Program-made: the position numbers and the translations under genes
Assembly: GCA_910577295.1 (NCBI GenBank)
Contig: CAJTLS010000003.1
Coordinates: 73,640-137,639 of the forward strand
From: an uncultured Eubacterium sp.
GTDB taxonomy: Bacteria; Bacillota; Clostridia; Lachnospirales; Lachnospiraceae
Length of the DNA stretch: 64,000 bases
Direction: 5' to 3'
Shown: positions 26,258-33,468 of the stretch, one piece after another
How positions within the stretch are numbered: the stretch's first letter is position 1
How the letters are laid out: every line of letters starts with the position of its first letter
The notes under the pieces: model-generated
The model's database searches: none
What the model saw: only the letters and a program-made list of their open reading frames with translations
What the model was told of the DNA's origin: nothing

Positions 26258-27691
26258 ATGGCGAAACAATATGAGACGGTCATAGGACTGGAGGTACATG
26301 TCGAACTGGCGACAAAGACAAAGATTTTTTGCGGCTGCTCTACAGAGTTCGGAGGCGCTCCCAATACCCATACGTGTCCGGTTTGCACCGGAATGCCAGG
26401 CTCTCTTCCCATTCTTAACCGACAGGTCGTGGAATATGCGATGGCGGTCGGACTGGCGCTTAACTGTAAGATTCATCAATATAGCAAGTTTGACAGGAAA
26501 AATTATTTTTATCCCGATAATCCGCAAAATTATCAGATTTCACAGTTATATCTGCCAATCTGTTATGATGGCTTTGTAAAAATTGAAACGGCCGCCGGCG
26601 CAAAGCGTATCGGCATTCACGAGATTCATATGGAAGAGGACGCGGGGAAACTGGTACATGACGAGTGGAATGATTGTTCCCTTGTAGACTATAACCGTTC
26701 CGGCGTGCCTTTGATTGAAATTGTATCCGAGCCGGATATGCGCAGTACGGACGAAGTAATTGCCTATTTGGAAAAGCTGCGTACGACAATACAGTATCTG
26801 GGGGCGTCCGATTGTAAGTTAAACGAGGGTTCCATGCGCGCCGACGTAAACCTGTCGGTTCGCGAGGTGGGAGCGGCAGCGTTGGGCACCCGTACCGAGA
26901 TGAAAAACTTAAATTCGTTCAAGGCGATTGTACGCGCGATTGAGAATGAGCGCGCCAGACAGATAGAATGTATCGAAGATGGCGGAACCGTGCTTCAGGA
27001 AACACGGCGCTGGGATGACAATAAAGAGTATTCTTATCCGATGCGTTCCAAAGAAGATGCGCAGGATTACCGATATTTTCCTGACCCGGATTTGACGCCA
27101 ATCGTTATCAGCGATGAGTGGATACGGCAGATAAAAGACAAAGAGCCGGAATTTCAGGAAGCAAAAGCTGACAGATATGCAAAAGAATATGATATTCCGT
27201 CCTATGATATTTCGATTATTACCGCCAGCAAGAAGATGGCAGATATATTTGAGCAGACAGTATCGCTTGGTGCGACGCCGAAGAAAGTATCGAACTGGCT
27301 TATGGGAGAGACGATGCGTCTTTTAAAGGAGCGGGAGATGGATATGGACGATATCACGCTTTTACCGGAAAATCTGGCGAAGTTAATCGACTTAACAGAC
27401 AAGGGGACGGTTAATTCTACGGTGGCAAAAGAAATTTTTGAAAAAATATTTGAAGAAAATATTGACGTGGAGAAGTTTGTAGAGGATAATGGACTTGGGA
27501 CTGTCAGTGACGAGAGTGTATTGCGGGAGACGATTGAGAAAGTAGTCGAAGAAAATCCTCAGTCTGTGGCAGATTATCGGGCAGGAAAGAAAAAGGCAAT
27601 CGGTTTTCTTGTCGGTCAGACGATGCGGGTGATGAAAGGAAAAGCAGACCCGGAATTAGTGAATAAAATTTTGCAGGAAAGATTAAAATAG
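26258..27691 (+). CDS. gatB: Aspartyl/glutamyl-tRNA amidotransferase subunit B
   Basis: The 477-residue subunit binds the misacylated tRNA, activates the aminoacyl ester with ATP and receives ammonia from GatA. Typical segments are ETVIGLEVHVELATKTKIFCGCS, PVCTGMPGSLP, FDRKNYFYPDNPQNYQISQ, and the C-terminal helical YqeY-like tail with GFLVGQTMRVMKGKADP. All expected Cys residues of the zinc site are present. The gene is coupled to gatA (2-bp gap). Confidence 0.97.
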   Translation: MAKQYETVIGLEVHVELATKTKIFCGCSTEFGGAPNTHTCPVCTGMPGSLPILNRQVVEYAMAVGLALNCKIHQYSKFDRKNYFYPDNPQNYQISQLYLPICYDGFVKIETAAGAKRIGIHEIHMEEDAGKLVHDEWNDCSLVDYNRSGVPLIEIVSEPDMRSTDEVIAYLEKLRTTIQYLGASDCKLNEGSMRADVNLSVREVGAAALGTRTEMKNLNSFKAIVRAIENERARQIECIEDGGTVLQETRRWDDNKEYSYPMRSKEDAQDYRYFPDPDLTPIVISDEWIRQIKDKEPEFQEAKADRYAKEYDIPSYDISIITASKKMADIFEQTVSLGATPKKVSNWLMGETMRLLKEREMDMDDITLLPENLAKLIDLTDKGTVNSTVAKEIFEKIFEENIDVEKFVEDNGLGTVSDESVLRETIEKVVEENPQSVADYRAGKKKAIGFLVGQTMRVMKGKADPELVNKILQERLK

Positions 27692-27731
27692 AAAGGTGTG
27701 TTTAGACGGCACATCAGAATGGAGGAACGGT

Positions 27732-28076
27732 ATGATTGAAATGAGACGTGAAAAGCGTTGGCCGGTGAAATTAGAATTGGAGATTTCAACGTTGTTTAAA
27801 CAAGACCATGTAAAAGTGGAGAATATTAATGCGCCGATTGAAGTCATTGATGTTTCTAAATTGGGGATTGGGTTTAAGTCGAAGAGTAATCTGCCAATTG
27901 GATACTACTTTAACGCGCGTTTAGTTTTGGGAAAGTCGGATGCGCTCAATTGTGTTGTCCGTATTATTCGCCAACAGGAAAAAGAAGACTGCTATATTTA
28001 TGGATGTGAAATCGTTGGAACGGCTTCTATTATGGATTATGTAATTAATGATTATGCAGCTTCTCTGGAAAAATAA
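27732..28076 (+). CDS. PilZ domain protein, probable c-di-GMP receptor
   Basis: The 114-residue protein is a single PilZ domain. It has the N-terminal arginine motif (MRREKR) and the DVSKLGIGF motif (D-x-S-x-x-G), the two elements that grip cyclic di-GMP. Beta strands follow to residue 100. Its target is unknown. It starts 40 bp after gatB and could be read from the same transcript; GGAGG at 27721-27725 supports the ATG at 27732 over the longer frame at 27696. A GGDEF protein at 43.1 kb in this window is a possible source of the ligand. Confidence 0.88.
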   Translation: MIEMRREKRWPVKLELEISTLFKQDHVKVENINAPIEVIDVSKLGIGFKSKSNLPIGYYFNARLVLGKSDALNCVVRIIRQQEKEDCYIYGCEIVGTASIMDYVINDYAASLEK

Positions 28077-28118
28077 AGTCCTTATTTCAGGAAAATTCCT
28101 TGTCTGGAATATTTTAGT

Positions 28119-28167
28119 AAAAATCCTCCAATAGTAGTATGGAAGAAACTACTATTGGAGGATTTTT
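28119..28167 (+). terminator. Terminator hairpin whose right arm holds the next gene's ribosome-binding site
   Basis: The arms AATCCTCCAATAGTAGT and ACTACTATTGGAGGATT form a near-perfect 17-bp stem followed by TTTTT. It ends the gatB-PilZ transcript. The GGAGG inside the right arm is the only Shine-Dalgarno for the ATG at 28171, so any readthrough mRNA would have that site sequestered. Confidence 0.88.
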
Positions 28168-28170
28168 ACT

Positions 28171-28536
28171 ATGAGAGAGGGCATGAATGTAAAAGCATTA
28201 GGTGTCAATGTCAAATATTATCGGGAACAAAAGGATTTGACAGCAAATCGGCTTGCTGAGATGGCAGATGTTTCACTTTCCCATATCAAAAATATTGAGA
28301 GCGCCTCGGTCAATGCCAGCGCCAAAGTATTAGTTCAGATTGCCAATGCGCTGGAAGTGCCGATTGATGTTTTACTGTGTGATTCGTTGAAAGATTCAAC
28401 GAACCGTATGGCGCGTGTCATGGAATACAATCACCTGTTGAGTGATTGCAACGACGCGGAGAGAAAGATTATTATGGGAACGGTTCGTGAGTTGAAAAAG
28501 CAGTTGCGGGATGTACGTGAGAATGGGGGATTATAG
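28171..28536 (+). CDS. XRE family transcriptional regulator
   Basis: The 121-residue protein has a Cro/C1 helix-turn-helix (about residues 10-70: YREQKDLTANRLAEMADVSLSHIKNIE ... VQIANALEVPIDVLL) and a short helical C-terminus ending LKKQLRDV, probably for dimerisation. It lies directly upstream of an agr-type signalling region, so it could affect it, but its targets are unknown. The chosen ATG has GGAGG 9 bp upstream; an alternative at 28183 has a badly spaced site. Confidence 0.88.
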   Translation: MREGMNVKALGVNVKYYREQKDLTANRLAEMADVSLSHIKNIESASVNASAKVLVQIANALEVPIDVLLCDSLKDSTNRMARVMEYNHLLSDCNDAERKIIMGTVRELKKQLRDVRENGGL

Positions 28537-28628
28537 GAGTGAACAGGATTGCACGTGCATAAAAAAGAAAGTACAATATTGGAAAAGAAATTACGTTGCG
28601 ATGCAGGGAAAGTACGAGGAGGAAAAAG

Positions 28629-29354
28629 ATGCAAATTGCGATTTGTGATGACGACCATGCAGTATGCAGACAGCTACGGGGATGGATTGAAGAATATACA
28701 AAAAGAGAAAGACTTGAAATAAATCTGATGGTTTTTTATAGTGCGGAGGAGCTTTTGGAGAGTTTGTCCGCAGGCCAATGGTTTGATATGGTTTTTCAAG
28801 ACATCGAATTACCAAAGAAAAGTGGACTGGATATTGCGGAAGAACTACGCAAGTATGTAGAGTGTCATCAGGTCGTAATTGATTTTATATCTGGAAAACA
28901 GGAATACAGCATGCGGCTTTTCGATTTACAGCCGATTAATTTTCGTCTGAAACCACTGAAACGGGAAGAGATTGAAGCCGATTTAAATAAGGCGTGCCGC
29001 ATTTTAAAAGAGAGTAAGTATGCGCTCACCTATATGTTGAATAACGTACAAAACGGAATTTTACTGCGGAACATTAACTATATAGAATCCGAGGCAAAGA
29101 TGATACAGGTACATACGATTAACGGTGAGAAAATTCAGTTTCGCGATACGTTAGAGCGATTGGAAAAAGAATATGGCAAATATCATTTCTGCCGCTGTCA
29201 TCGGGCATATATTGTCAATTTACACTGTATTACTGCTTATCATAAAGGTTATCTGCTGTTGAGGGGAGGCAAAAAAATAGAGATTGGCAGCTATTACGCC
29301 ACGAACTTAAAGCAGCAGTTGAGCCGGTTGGATTTTACGGAGGAGATGCTATGA
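28629..29354 (+). CDS. LytTR response regulator, AgrA-like (first copy)
   Basis: The 241-residue regulator has a receiver domain (residues 1-120; acidic pocket CDDD at 6-9, phospho-acceptor Asp58 in FQDIELPKKSG, conserved Lys in RLKPL). A LytTR DNA-binding domain follows (about 135-235, LRNINYIESEAKMIQVHT and CHRAYIVNLHCI). This layout is that of AgrA, BlpR and ComE, which bind pairs of 9-10 bp direct repeats one helical turn apart. GGAGGAAAAAG precedes the ATG. It overlaps the histidine kinase gene by 4 bp. It is a close paralogue of the regulator at 31014. Confidence 0.92.
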   Translation: MQIAICDDDHAVCRQLRGWIEEYTKRERLEINLMVFYSAEELLESLSAGQWFDMVFQDIELPKKSGLDIAEELRKYVECHQVVIDFISGKQEYSMRLFDLQPINFRLKPLKREEIEADLNKACRILKESKYALTYMLNNVQNGILLRNINYIESEAKMIQVHTINGEKIQFRDTLERLEKEYGKYHFCRCHRAYIVNLHCITAYHKGYLLLRGGKKIEIGSYYATNLKQQLSRLDFTEEML

Positions 29355-30613
29355 AAGCAGCGTTAACATTATTGGTCAGCGGTGTTCAGGTATATGAGGT
29401 ATATTTGATTTATCAGTGCTTTTTTGCAAAAAGTAAATTTACCGTTAAATATATGTTTGCGGCATATTTTCTTGTATTTGCCGTCTCTTCCTGCCAGTAT
29501 TTAAACGTTAATATACCTGTCCTAAATATGTTTGTTTGCTTCCTCGGATTGTTTTGCCTGACGCTTTTGTATGAAGAGGAATGGAAGAACCGCTTGCTTG
29601 CCTTTTTCTTTAACTTTGCCGCCATGTTTGCCGCCGAGGCGATTGTCTCCGCTATTTTCGGCTATGTGGATGCAGAATTGTTTACGGTGCGGGAATACTA
29701 TTCTTATTTTGGGATGGTATGCCTGCCGTTAGTGCAGTTTCTGATTGTACTGCTCATACGGAATTTCCGTAATTTGCAGCGCAAAGAGGAGGTACCTACT
29801 TCTTATTGGATTATATCTATCGTTTTGCCGATTCTATCATTTTACATCTATTTTCAGATATGTTTGCGACATGATATTTCAAAGGTGAATCTTCTTGGAA
29901 GTTCGATTGCCGTTTTATTGCTGAATATTCTGGTGATTTTTTTGTACGACAGGCAGATAAAGACCTCCCTGCTCGAGAGGGAAAAGGAAAATCTGCAGCT
30001 GCAAAATAAATATCAGGAGATGCAGTATGACCTGATGAGTGAGTCAGTGGAACGTCTGCAAAGGCACCGGCATGATTTCCGAAATCATCTGCAATCCATT
30101 TCTTACATCGGAGAACAGAAAGATTGGCCAGCGATGAGTTCTTATATTAATCATCTGGCGGAGCATTTGTTGGAAAACGATACATACATATATACGGGAA
30201 GCATGATTTTTGACGGCGTTCTCAATTATAAACTGCAGGAAGCAAACAAAAAGGGGATTGATATGCAGGTCGATATAAAAATCCCCTCTGATATCGTTAT
30301 CGTACCCTGTGATGTTACTACGATATTAGGGAATCTGTTAGATAATAGTATAGAGGCGACAGCCGGACAGGAGAAGAGTTGGATTAAGGCAAATATCTTT
30401 TATTGTCCGGGGCGTTTGAATTTACTGATTGCCAATACTTTTAGCAATGATCTAGTACGCAAAGGGGATGGGTACAGGACAAATAAAGAGGATTCGGACA
30501 AGCATGGTTTCGGTTTAAGGAATGTGCGGGAGGTAGTGGAACGTTATGAGGGGATAATGGAGATAAAAGATGAAAATGGAATTTTTTCTATAAAAATTAC
30601 CTTATATTTGTAA
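29351..30613 (+). CDS. AgrC-like GHKL sensor histidine kinase
   Basis: The 420-residue kinase has about seven membrane segments in residues 1-205, a cytoplasmic helix, the phospho-acceptor His241 in RHRHDFRNHLQSI, and a GHKL ATPase domain (NLLDNSIEAT near 335, HGFGLRNVREVVERY near 390). This is the layout of AgrC-type receptors for cyclic peptide pheromones. The gene overlaps the upstream response regulator by 4 bp and is followed at 30736 by an agrD-type peptide gene, which strongly suggests that it senses that peptide. Confidence 0.92.
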   Translation: MKAALTLLVSGVQVYEVYLIYQCFFAKSKFTVKYMFAAYFLVFAVSSCQYLNVNIPVLNMFVCFLGLFCLTLLYEEEWKNRLLAFFFNFAAMFAAEAIVSAIFGYVDAELFTVREYYSYFGMVCLPLVQFLIVLLIRNFRNLQRKEEVPTSYWIISIVLPILSFYIYFQICLRHDISKVNLLGSSIAVLLLNILVIFLYDRQIKTSLLEREKENLQLQNKYQEMQYDLMSESVERLQRHRHDFRNHLQSISYIGEQKDWPAMSSYINHLAEHLLENDTYIYTGSMIFDGVLNYKLQEANKKGIDMQVDIKIPSDIVIVPCDVTTILGNLLDNSIEATAGQEKSWIKANIFYCPGRLNLLIANTFSNDLVRKGDGYRTNKEDSDKHGFGLRNVREVVERYEGIMEIKDENGIFSIKITLYL

Positions 30614-30624
30614 AAAACAACTTT

Positions 30625-30687
30625 CTGTCGCAAAAAAGTATGTGTCTGTCGCAAATTTCACATTTTTAAAGAAAAAAATGATACATT
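30625..30687 (+). promoter_or_regulatory. LytTR-type operator and promoter for agrD (site 1)
   Basis: Two identical decamers CTGTCGCAAA start at 30625 and 30646, exactly 21 bp apart, i.e. two helical turns, as LytTR proteins require. A weak -35 follows, then an A-rich stretch and an extended -10 (TGA-TACATT, 30682-30687) 36 bp after the second decamer. The same arrangement recurs at 31809 and 45078. The transcript would begin near 30694 and cover agrD and the second regulator. Confidence 0.85.
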
Positions 30688-30735
30688 GGACGTGTCATTT
30701 TTTTTGATAATTTAAAGAGAGGAGAGTATAGGAGA

Positions 30736-30879
30736 ATGAAAACATTAATTACCAAAATGTCAACGGTTGTTGCAAGTCTGGCGCTGGTTGTAACGGCTGC
30801 ATCTGTTAATTCGCTTTGCTTTTGCTGGATGCATCAGCCAGAATTACCGGAAGGGGCTGAGATGCTTCGACGCAAGTAA
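30736..30879 (+). CDS. agrD: AgrD-type cyclic lactone autoinducer precursor
   Basis: This 47-residue gene encodes a typical AgrD. It has an amphipathic N-terminal helix (MKTLITKMSTVVASLALVV), a core with Cys28 and Cys30 (NSLCFCWM) and an acidic tail (HQPELPEGAE) matching the PExPxE tail of AgrD proteins. Alignment with Staphylococcus AgrD, where the ring ends just before DEPEVP, predicts a five-residue thiolactone closing Cys28 to Met32. A ring from Cys30 is possible. AGGAG lies 4-6 bp before the ATG. It sits behind a LytTR promoter and between agrC and the second regulator. AgrB, the processing protease, is at 47315. Confidence 0.9.
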   Translation: MKTLITKMSTVVASLALVVTAASVNSLCFCWMHQPELPEGAEMLRRK

Positions 30880-30891
30880 TGTAAAAGAGCC

Positions 30892-30924
30892 GGAGATATG
30901 GCGACATGCCGTCGCCGTATCTCC
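30892..30924 (+). other. Strong intercistronic stem-loop between agrD and the second regulator
   Basis: GGAGATATGGCGAC (30892-30905) pairs with GTCGCCGTATCTCC (30911-30924) with a single mismatch and a 5-nt loop. No T run follows, so it is not a classical terminator. It could set the ratio of agrD to regulator mRNA through processing or stability. Confidence 0.7.
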
Positions 30925-31013
30925 CAACAAAGGAGGAAACTTTACCTTACGTGTTGTTTCAGGTTGGGGATAAAACGGGTAAGATGGAACAACAGATTCT
31001 GAGGGGGGAAAAG

Positions 31014-31733
31014 ATGAAGATTGCGATTTGTGATGAAAACAAAAGCCTGTGTAAGCAGTTAGAGGGGTGGGTAGACAGGTATTTCCAGAAAGAAAATATT
31101 CCGATAGAGTTGAATACGTTTTTTAGTCTGGAGCAGTTTTTACAATGTCTGGCAGAGAAGAATTACTTTGATATCATTCTTCTGGACATTGAATCGCCGC
31201 AGGAGAAAGAGTGGGATATTGCTGAAGAGCTGCGCAGCTGCGTGGAGGTGGGAGGAGGATTGATTGACTTTATTTCCGGCAGGCAGGAGTTGGGAATGCC
31301 GCTCTTTGACTTGCAGCCCATTAATTTTCGGATAAAGCCGCTCAAACAGGAGCAAATTGAGTTGGACTTAAATAAAGCGTGCTATATTTTGCGTGAAAAA
31401 AGAAGAGAGTTGAGCTATTTTGTTAATGACGTGAAAAAGACGGTTTTATTAAAAGATATCTGTTATCTTGAATGGATAGATGGGAGAATATGCGCTCACA
31501 CATTAGCTGGTGAGAGAATTACGCTTACCGGTACACTGGATGGCATTGAGAAAAAATATGACAGCCATGCGCTCTTTCAATGCCATGAATTCTTTATTGT
31601 GAATCTGTATTATGTATGCAGATATAAGAATCGGGCGCTTACGCTGCGGGATGGCACGATGCTTCCCGTCGGAAAAGAATATGTGACCCGATTTAAAAAC
31701 AGACTACATGAGTTTGATTATTTAGGAGAATAG
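31014..31733 (+). CDS. LytTR response regulator, AgrA-like (second copy)
   Basis: The 239-residue regulator has a receiver domain (CDE at 6-8, phospho-acceptor Asp58 in ILLDIESP, Lys in RIKPL) and a LytTR domain (about 133-233). It is similar along its whole length to the regulator at 28629; for example both contain FDLQPINFR and LNKAC. Its second acidic-pocket residue is Glu8 in place of Asp. The ATG at 31014 has a GAGGGGGGAAAAG site; an upstream in-frame start at 30906 would run through the intercistronic hairpin. Being behind site 1 with agrD, it should be autoinduced, unlike the first copy. Confidence 0.9.
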   Translation: MKIAICDENKSLCKQLEGWVDRYFQKENIPIELNTFFSLEQFLQCLAEKNYFDIILLDIESPQEKEWDIAEELRSCVEVGGGLIDFISGRQELGMPLFDLQPINFRIKPLKQEQIELDLNKACYILREKRRELSYFVNDVKKTVLLKDICYLEWIDGRICAHTLAGERITLTGTLDGIEKKYDSHALFQCHEFFIVNLYYVCRYKNRALTLRDGTMLPVGKEYVTRFKNRLHEFDYLGE

Positions 31734-31808
31734 AAAGAACCGAAAAAATTTGGTGAAGTTTTTTTGAATTTTAATGAAAATTTTATGGTTTGTATATTTT
31801 TGCACTTT

Positions 31809-31871
31809 CTGTCGCAAAAAAGTATGTGTCTGTCGCAAATTACACATTTTTCTAAGAAAATATGCTATATT
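31809..31871 (+). promoter_or_regulatory. LytTR-type operator and promoter (site 2) driving a non-coding segment
   Basis: CTGTCGCAAA occurs at 31809 and 31830 (21 bp apart). Between and after the decamers the sequence is nearly the same as site 1 for more than 50 bp, and the extended -10 (TGC-TATATT, 31866-31871) has identical spacing. No convincing gene follows for 370 bp on this strand. Confidence 0.85.
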
Positions 31872-31914
31872 ATTGCCATCATTTTCTCTGTCCGAAATCA
31901 GGTGACAAAAGAGA

Positions 31915-32001
31915 ATGAAATACAAAAGATTACAGGAGCGAAGTACAAATGAGGACACAACTAAGTTACAAGAGATGGCAGGATTAAAGGACGAAAGATA
32001 G
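31915..32001 (+). CDS. Possible 28-residue hydrophilic peptide inside the repeat RNA
   Basis: An ATG with AGGTGA about 8 bp upstream opens a 28-codon frame through the first repeats and stops in repeat 4. The peptide is charged and lacks a hydrophobic face (it begins MKYKRLQERS). It would be analogous in position to delta-haemolysin in RNAIII but not similar in sequence. Coding is doubtful. Confidence 0.25.
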   Translation: MKYKRLQERSTNEDTTKLQEMAGLKDER

Positions 32002-32127
32002 CGCAGTTAAGTTACAAAAGAGAACAGAATGGAAGTACAAAAGATAATATCGTTAAGGTGCAGAAGAAAAGAGGACGGAGGTACAGAAGATAAAATAACA
32101 AAGATACAAAAGAAGAAAGAGAAACCG
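31921..32127 (+). repeat. Nine tandem copies of a 23-bp repeat
   Basis: Copies start at 31921, 31944, 31967, 31990, 32013, 32036, 32059, 32082 and 32105, a strict 23-bp period with no spacers or gaps. The most conserved parts are TACAAAAGA at the start of each unit and AAG near its end; the middle varies but stays purine-rich. A shortened copy (GACAAAAGAGA...) lies just upstream at 31904. The copies differ by many substitutions, so the array is old and its period is kept, which suggests selection. Confidence 0.85.
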
Positions 32128-32156
32128 GAGCGGCATAAAGCGGCTCCGGTTGTTTA
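32123..32156 (+). terminator. Terminator of the repeat RNA
   Basis: AACCGGAGC and GCTCCGGTT form a 9-bp GC-rich stem with an 11-nt loop, followed by GTTTAT. The T tract is weak, so termination may be partial. It lies 87 bp short of the convergent bile salt hydrolase gene. Confidence 0.65.
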
Positions 32157-32242
32157 TAAAAAGAATGGTAATTGGAAAAATGATATATGGATGTCAATGA
32201 CGGTCATAAAAGCGCCTGTGGAAAGGGAGCGATTGATGGTTA

Positions 32243-33217
32243 TTAATTGACAAACCGTATCTGTTCCCCCTCTGGCAGAGGATAGCGGATGAGCTCCTCA
32301 GCATTCAATTCCTCTTTGTGCATATCAACGGCGCTAATCTGATGATTGTCATAAGTAGTATAATAATAAATTCCCTTTTGCGTGTTACAACACGAAGTGT
32401 AGAAGGTAATTTCGTATTCGTCCGGCTCTGTCTCGCAGCAGCCCCGCTGCTGTTCTACGGAATTAAGAATATGGAAGAACTGGTTGACACTCTCCTGTTC
32501 GCTTTCGCCGGAACGAGAATTCAATTTTACAAACGCGGCTCGTATGAAGCGGGACTGGGAAGAGACATCACCCGGCAGGCCGATAGCGCCCATCCCGCGG
32601 CTGTATTCTTTTAAATCTAACGTGGTGGAAAAGGTGTCAGGCGGATTTTTTGCAGAGAGGTGGCGGAAATTATTGAGGGAAAACATCTGGATATCAAATG
32701 GTGGATTATTAGTTAAAATCCCCACCGGATTATCATATATGTGAAGTCCCTCCTTGACCGCTTCCACGGTAATTGCCCCGCTGCTGTCTGCGATTATCCA
32801 GTGCAGTTGGGCAGGCGGTAAAGAATCGCGAAAGGAAATGTTCCAGATATTTATATTGGAAAGCGCCTGCTTTGCCTCTCTGACGGTGGCACAGCGGCTT
32901 AACAGCCACGGAATAAGTTCAAACGTGGCAATATTATCTTTATCTTCTTTTTTCTCACTATAAACGGCATTGCCGACAAAGTTTAATCCGGCCATTCCCA
33001 ACCCCTTTTCATTTACGGCGTCATAATACAAAGGGGTATTATCGCATACATACGCCATGCCAATTATGGCATATTGGGCCGTCTGTTTTCCTTTGTCACG
33101 AAAATCAAAAGAGTAATTTCTCGGGGTAATGGCGATTTCGTGCCCATAAGAAAAATCATAATCCAGCGTTCGCCCAAAATAGAAATCTTTTGTTTTGTAA
33201 GTCGCAGCAGTACACAT
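32243..33217 (-). CDS. Choloylglycine hydrolase (bile salt hydrolase family)
   Basis: The 324-residue protein belongs to the Ntn-hydrolase family of bile salt hydrolases and penicillin V acylases. After removal of Met, Cys2 (MCTAATY) is the nucleophile. Arg16 and Asp19 (FGRTLDYDFSYG), the Asn in GILTNNPPFD and the Arg in LPGDVSSQSRFIRAAF correspond to known active-site residues. NNPPFDIQMFSLNNF and the GLPGD segment favour a bile salt hydrolase over a penicillin acylase. No signal peptide, so it acts on imported substrate. The start at 33217 is set by Cys2 and a GAGAGGAG site; 28 further in-frame residues upstream are not used. It supports a gut habitat. Confidence 0.9.
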   Translation of the reverse strand: MCTAATYKTKDFYFGRTLDYDFSYGHEIAITPRNYSFDFRDKGKQTAQYAIIGMAYVCDNTPLYYDAVNEKGLGMAGLNFVGNAVYSEKKEDKDNIATFELIPWLLSRCATVREAKQALSNINIWNISFRDSLPPAQLHWIIADSSGAITVEAVKEGLHIYDNPVGILTNNPPFDIQMFSLNNFRHLSAKNPPDTFSTTLDLKEYSRGMGAIGLPGDVSSQSRFIRAAFVKLNSRSGESEQESVNQFFHILNSVEQQRGCCETEPDEYEITFYTSCCNTQKGIYYYTTYDNHQISAVDMHKEELNAEELIRYPLPEGEQIRFVN

Positions 33218-33468
33218 CACAATTCTCCTCTCGCAAAAGACATTTGTTAGTTTGTCGGGAATAGGGTTAGTTTTTCCAAGAAAGGTTAGAATATGCAACA
33301 AGGTTATGACTTGGAGGTATCACAATACCCCATGTGCAGGCGTGGTTGATTTCTCTTGTTCTCCTGTTTATAATTATCATAAAGAATACTTAAAATATAC
33401 CCACGCGTACAGGCTGAAGAAAAATATGAAAAAATTCATACTTAAAAGAAAACATCAAGAGGAGGACT

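Larger units (their letters stand above)
31878..32156 (+). ncRNA. Predicted quorum-controlled small RNA with 23-nt tandem repeats
   Basis: A transcript of about 280 nt is predicted from the -10 of site 2 to the hairpin at 32123-32156. The strand is very purine-rich and mostly unable to fold. Its body is nine head-to-tail 23-nt repeats; because 23 is not a multiple of 3, successive copies fall in different frames, which argues against a repeat protein. The placement (agr-type operator, just past the agr genes) mirrors RNAIII of Staphylococcus, but sequence and structure differ. A 28-codon frame lies in its 5' part. Purine-rich repeats with several GGA triplets could bind CsrA-like proteins or pair with mRNA; neither is shown. 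Confidence 0.7.

Noticed and set aside
31764..31952. 62-codon frame over LytTR site 2
   Set aside because: It runs through the operator and promoter, has no Shine-Dalgarno and resembles no protein.
31921..32127. CRISPR array interpretation of the 23-bp repeats
   Set aside because: The units abut without unique spacers and no cas gene is in the window.
32029..32250. 73-codon frame starting in the 23-nt repeats
   Set aside because: It has no good ribosome-binding site, crosses the terminator hairpin and has low-complexity basic composition from the purine-rich strand.
33226..33262. CTCTCGCAAA near the bile salt hydrolase start, one mismatch from the LytTR decamer
   Set aside because: The second half-site is poor and 24 bp away; most of the match is the reverse complement of the gene's ribosome-binding site.
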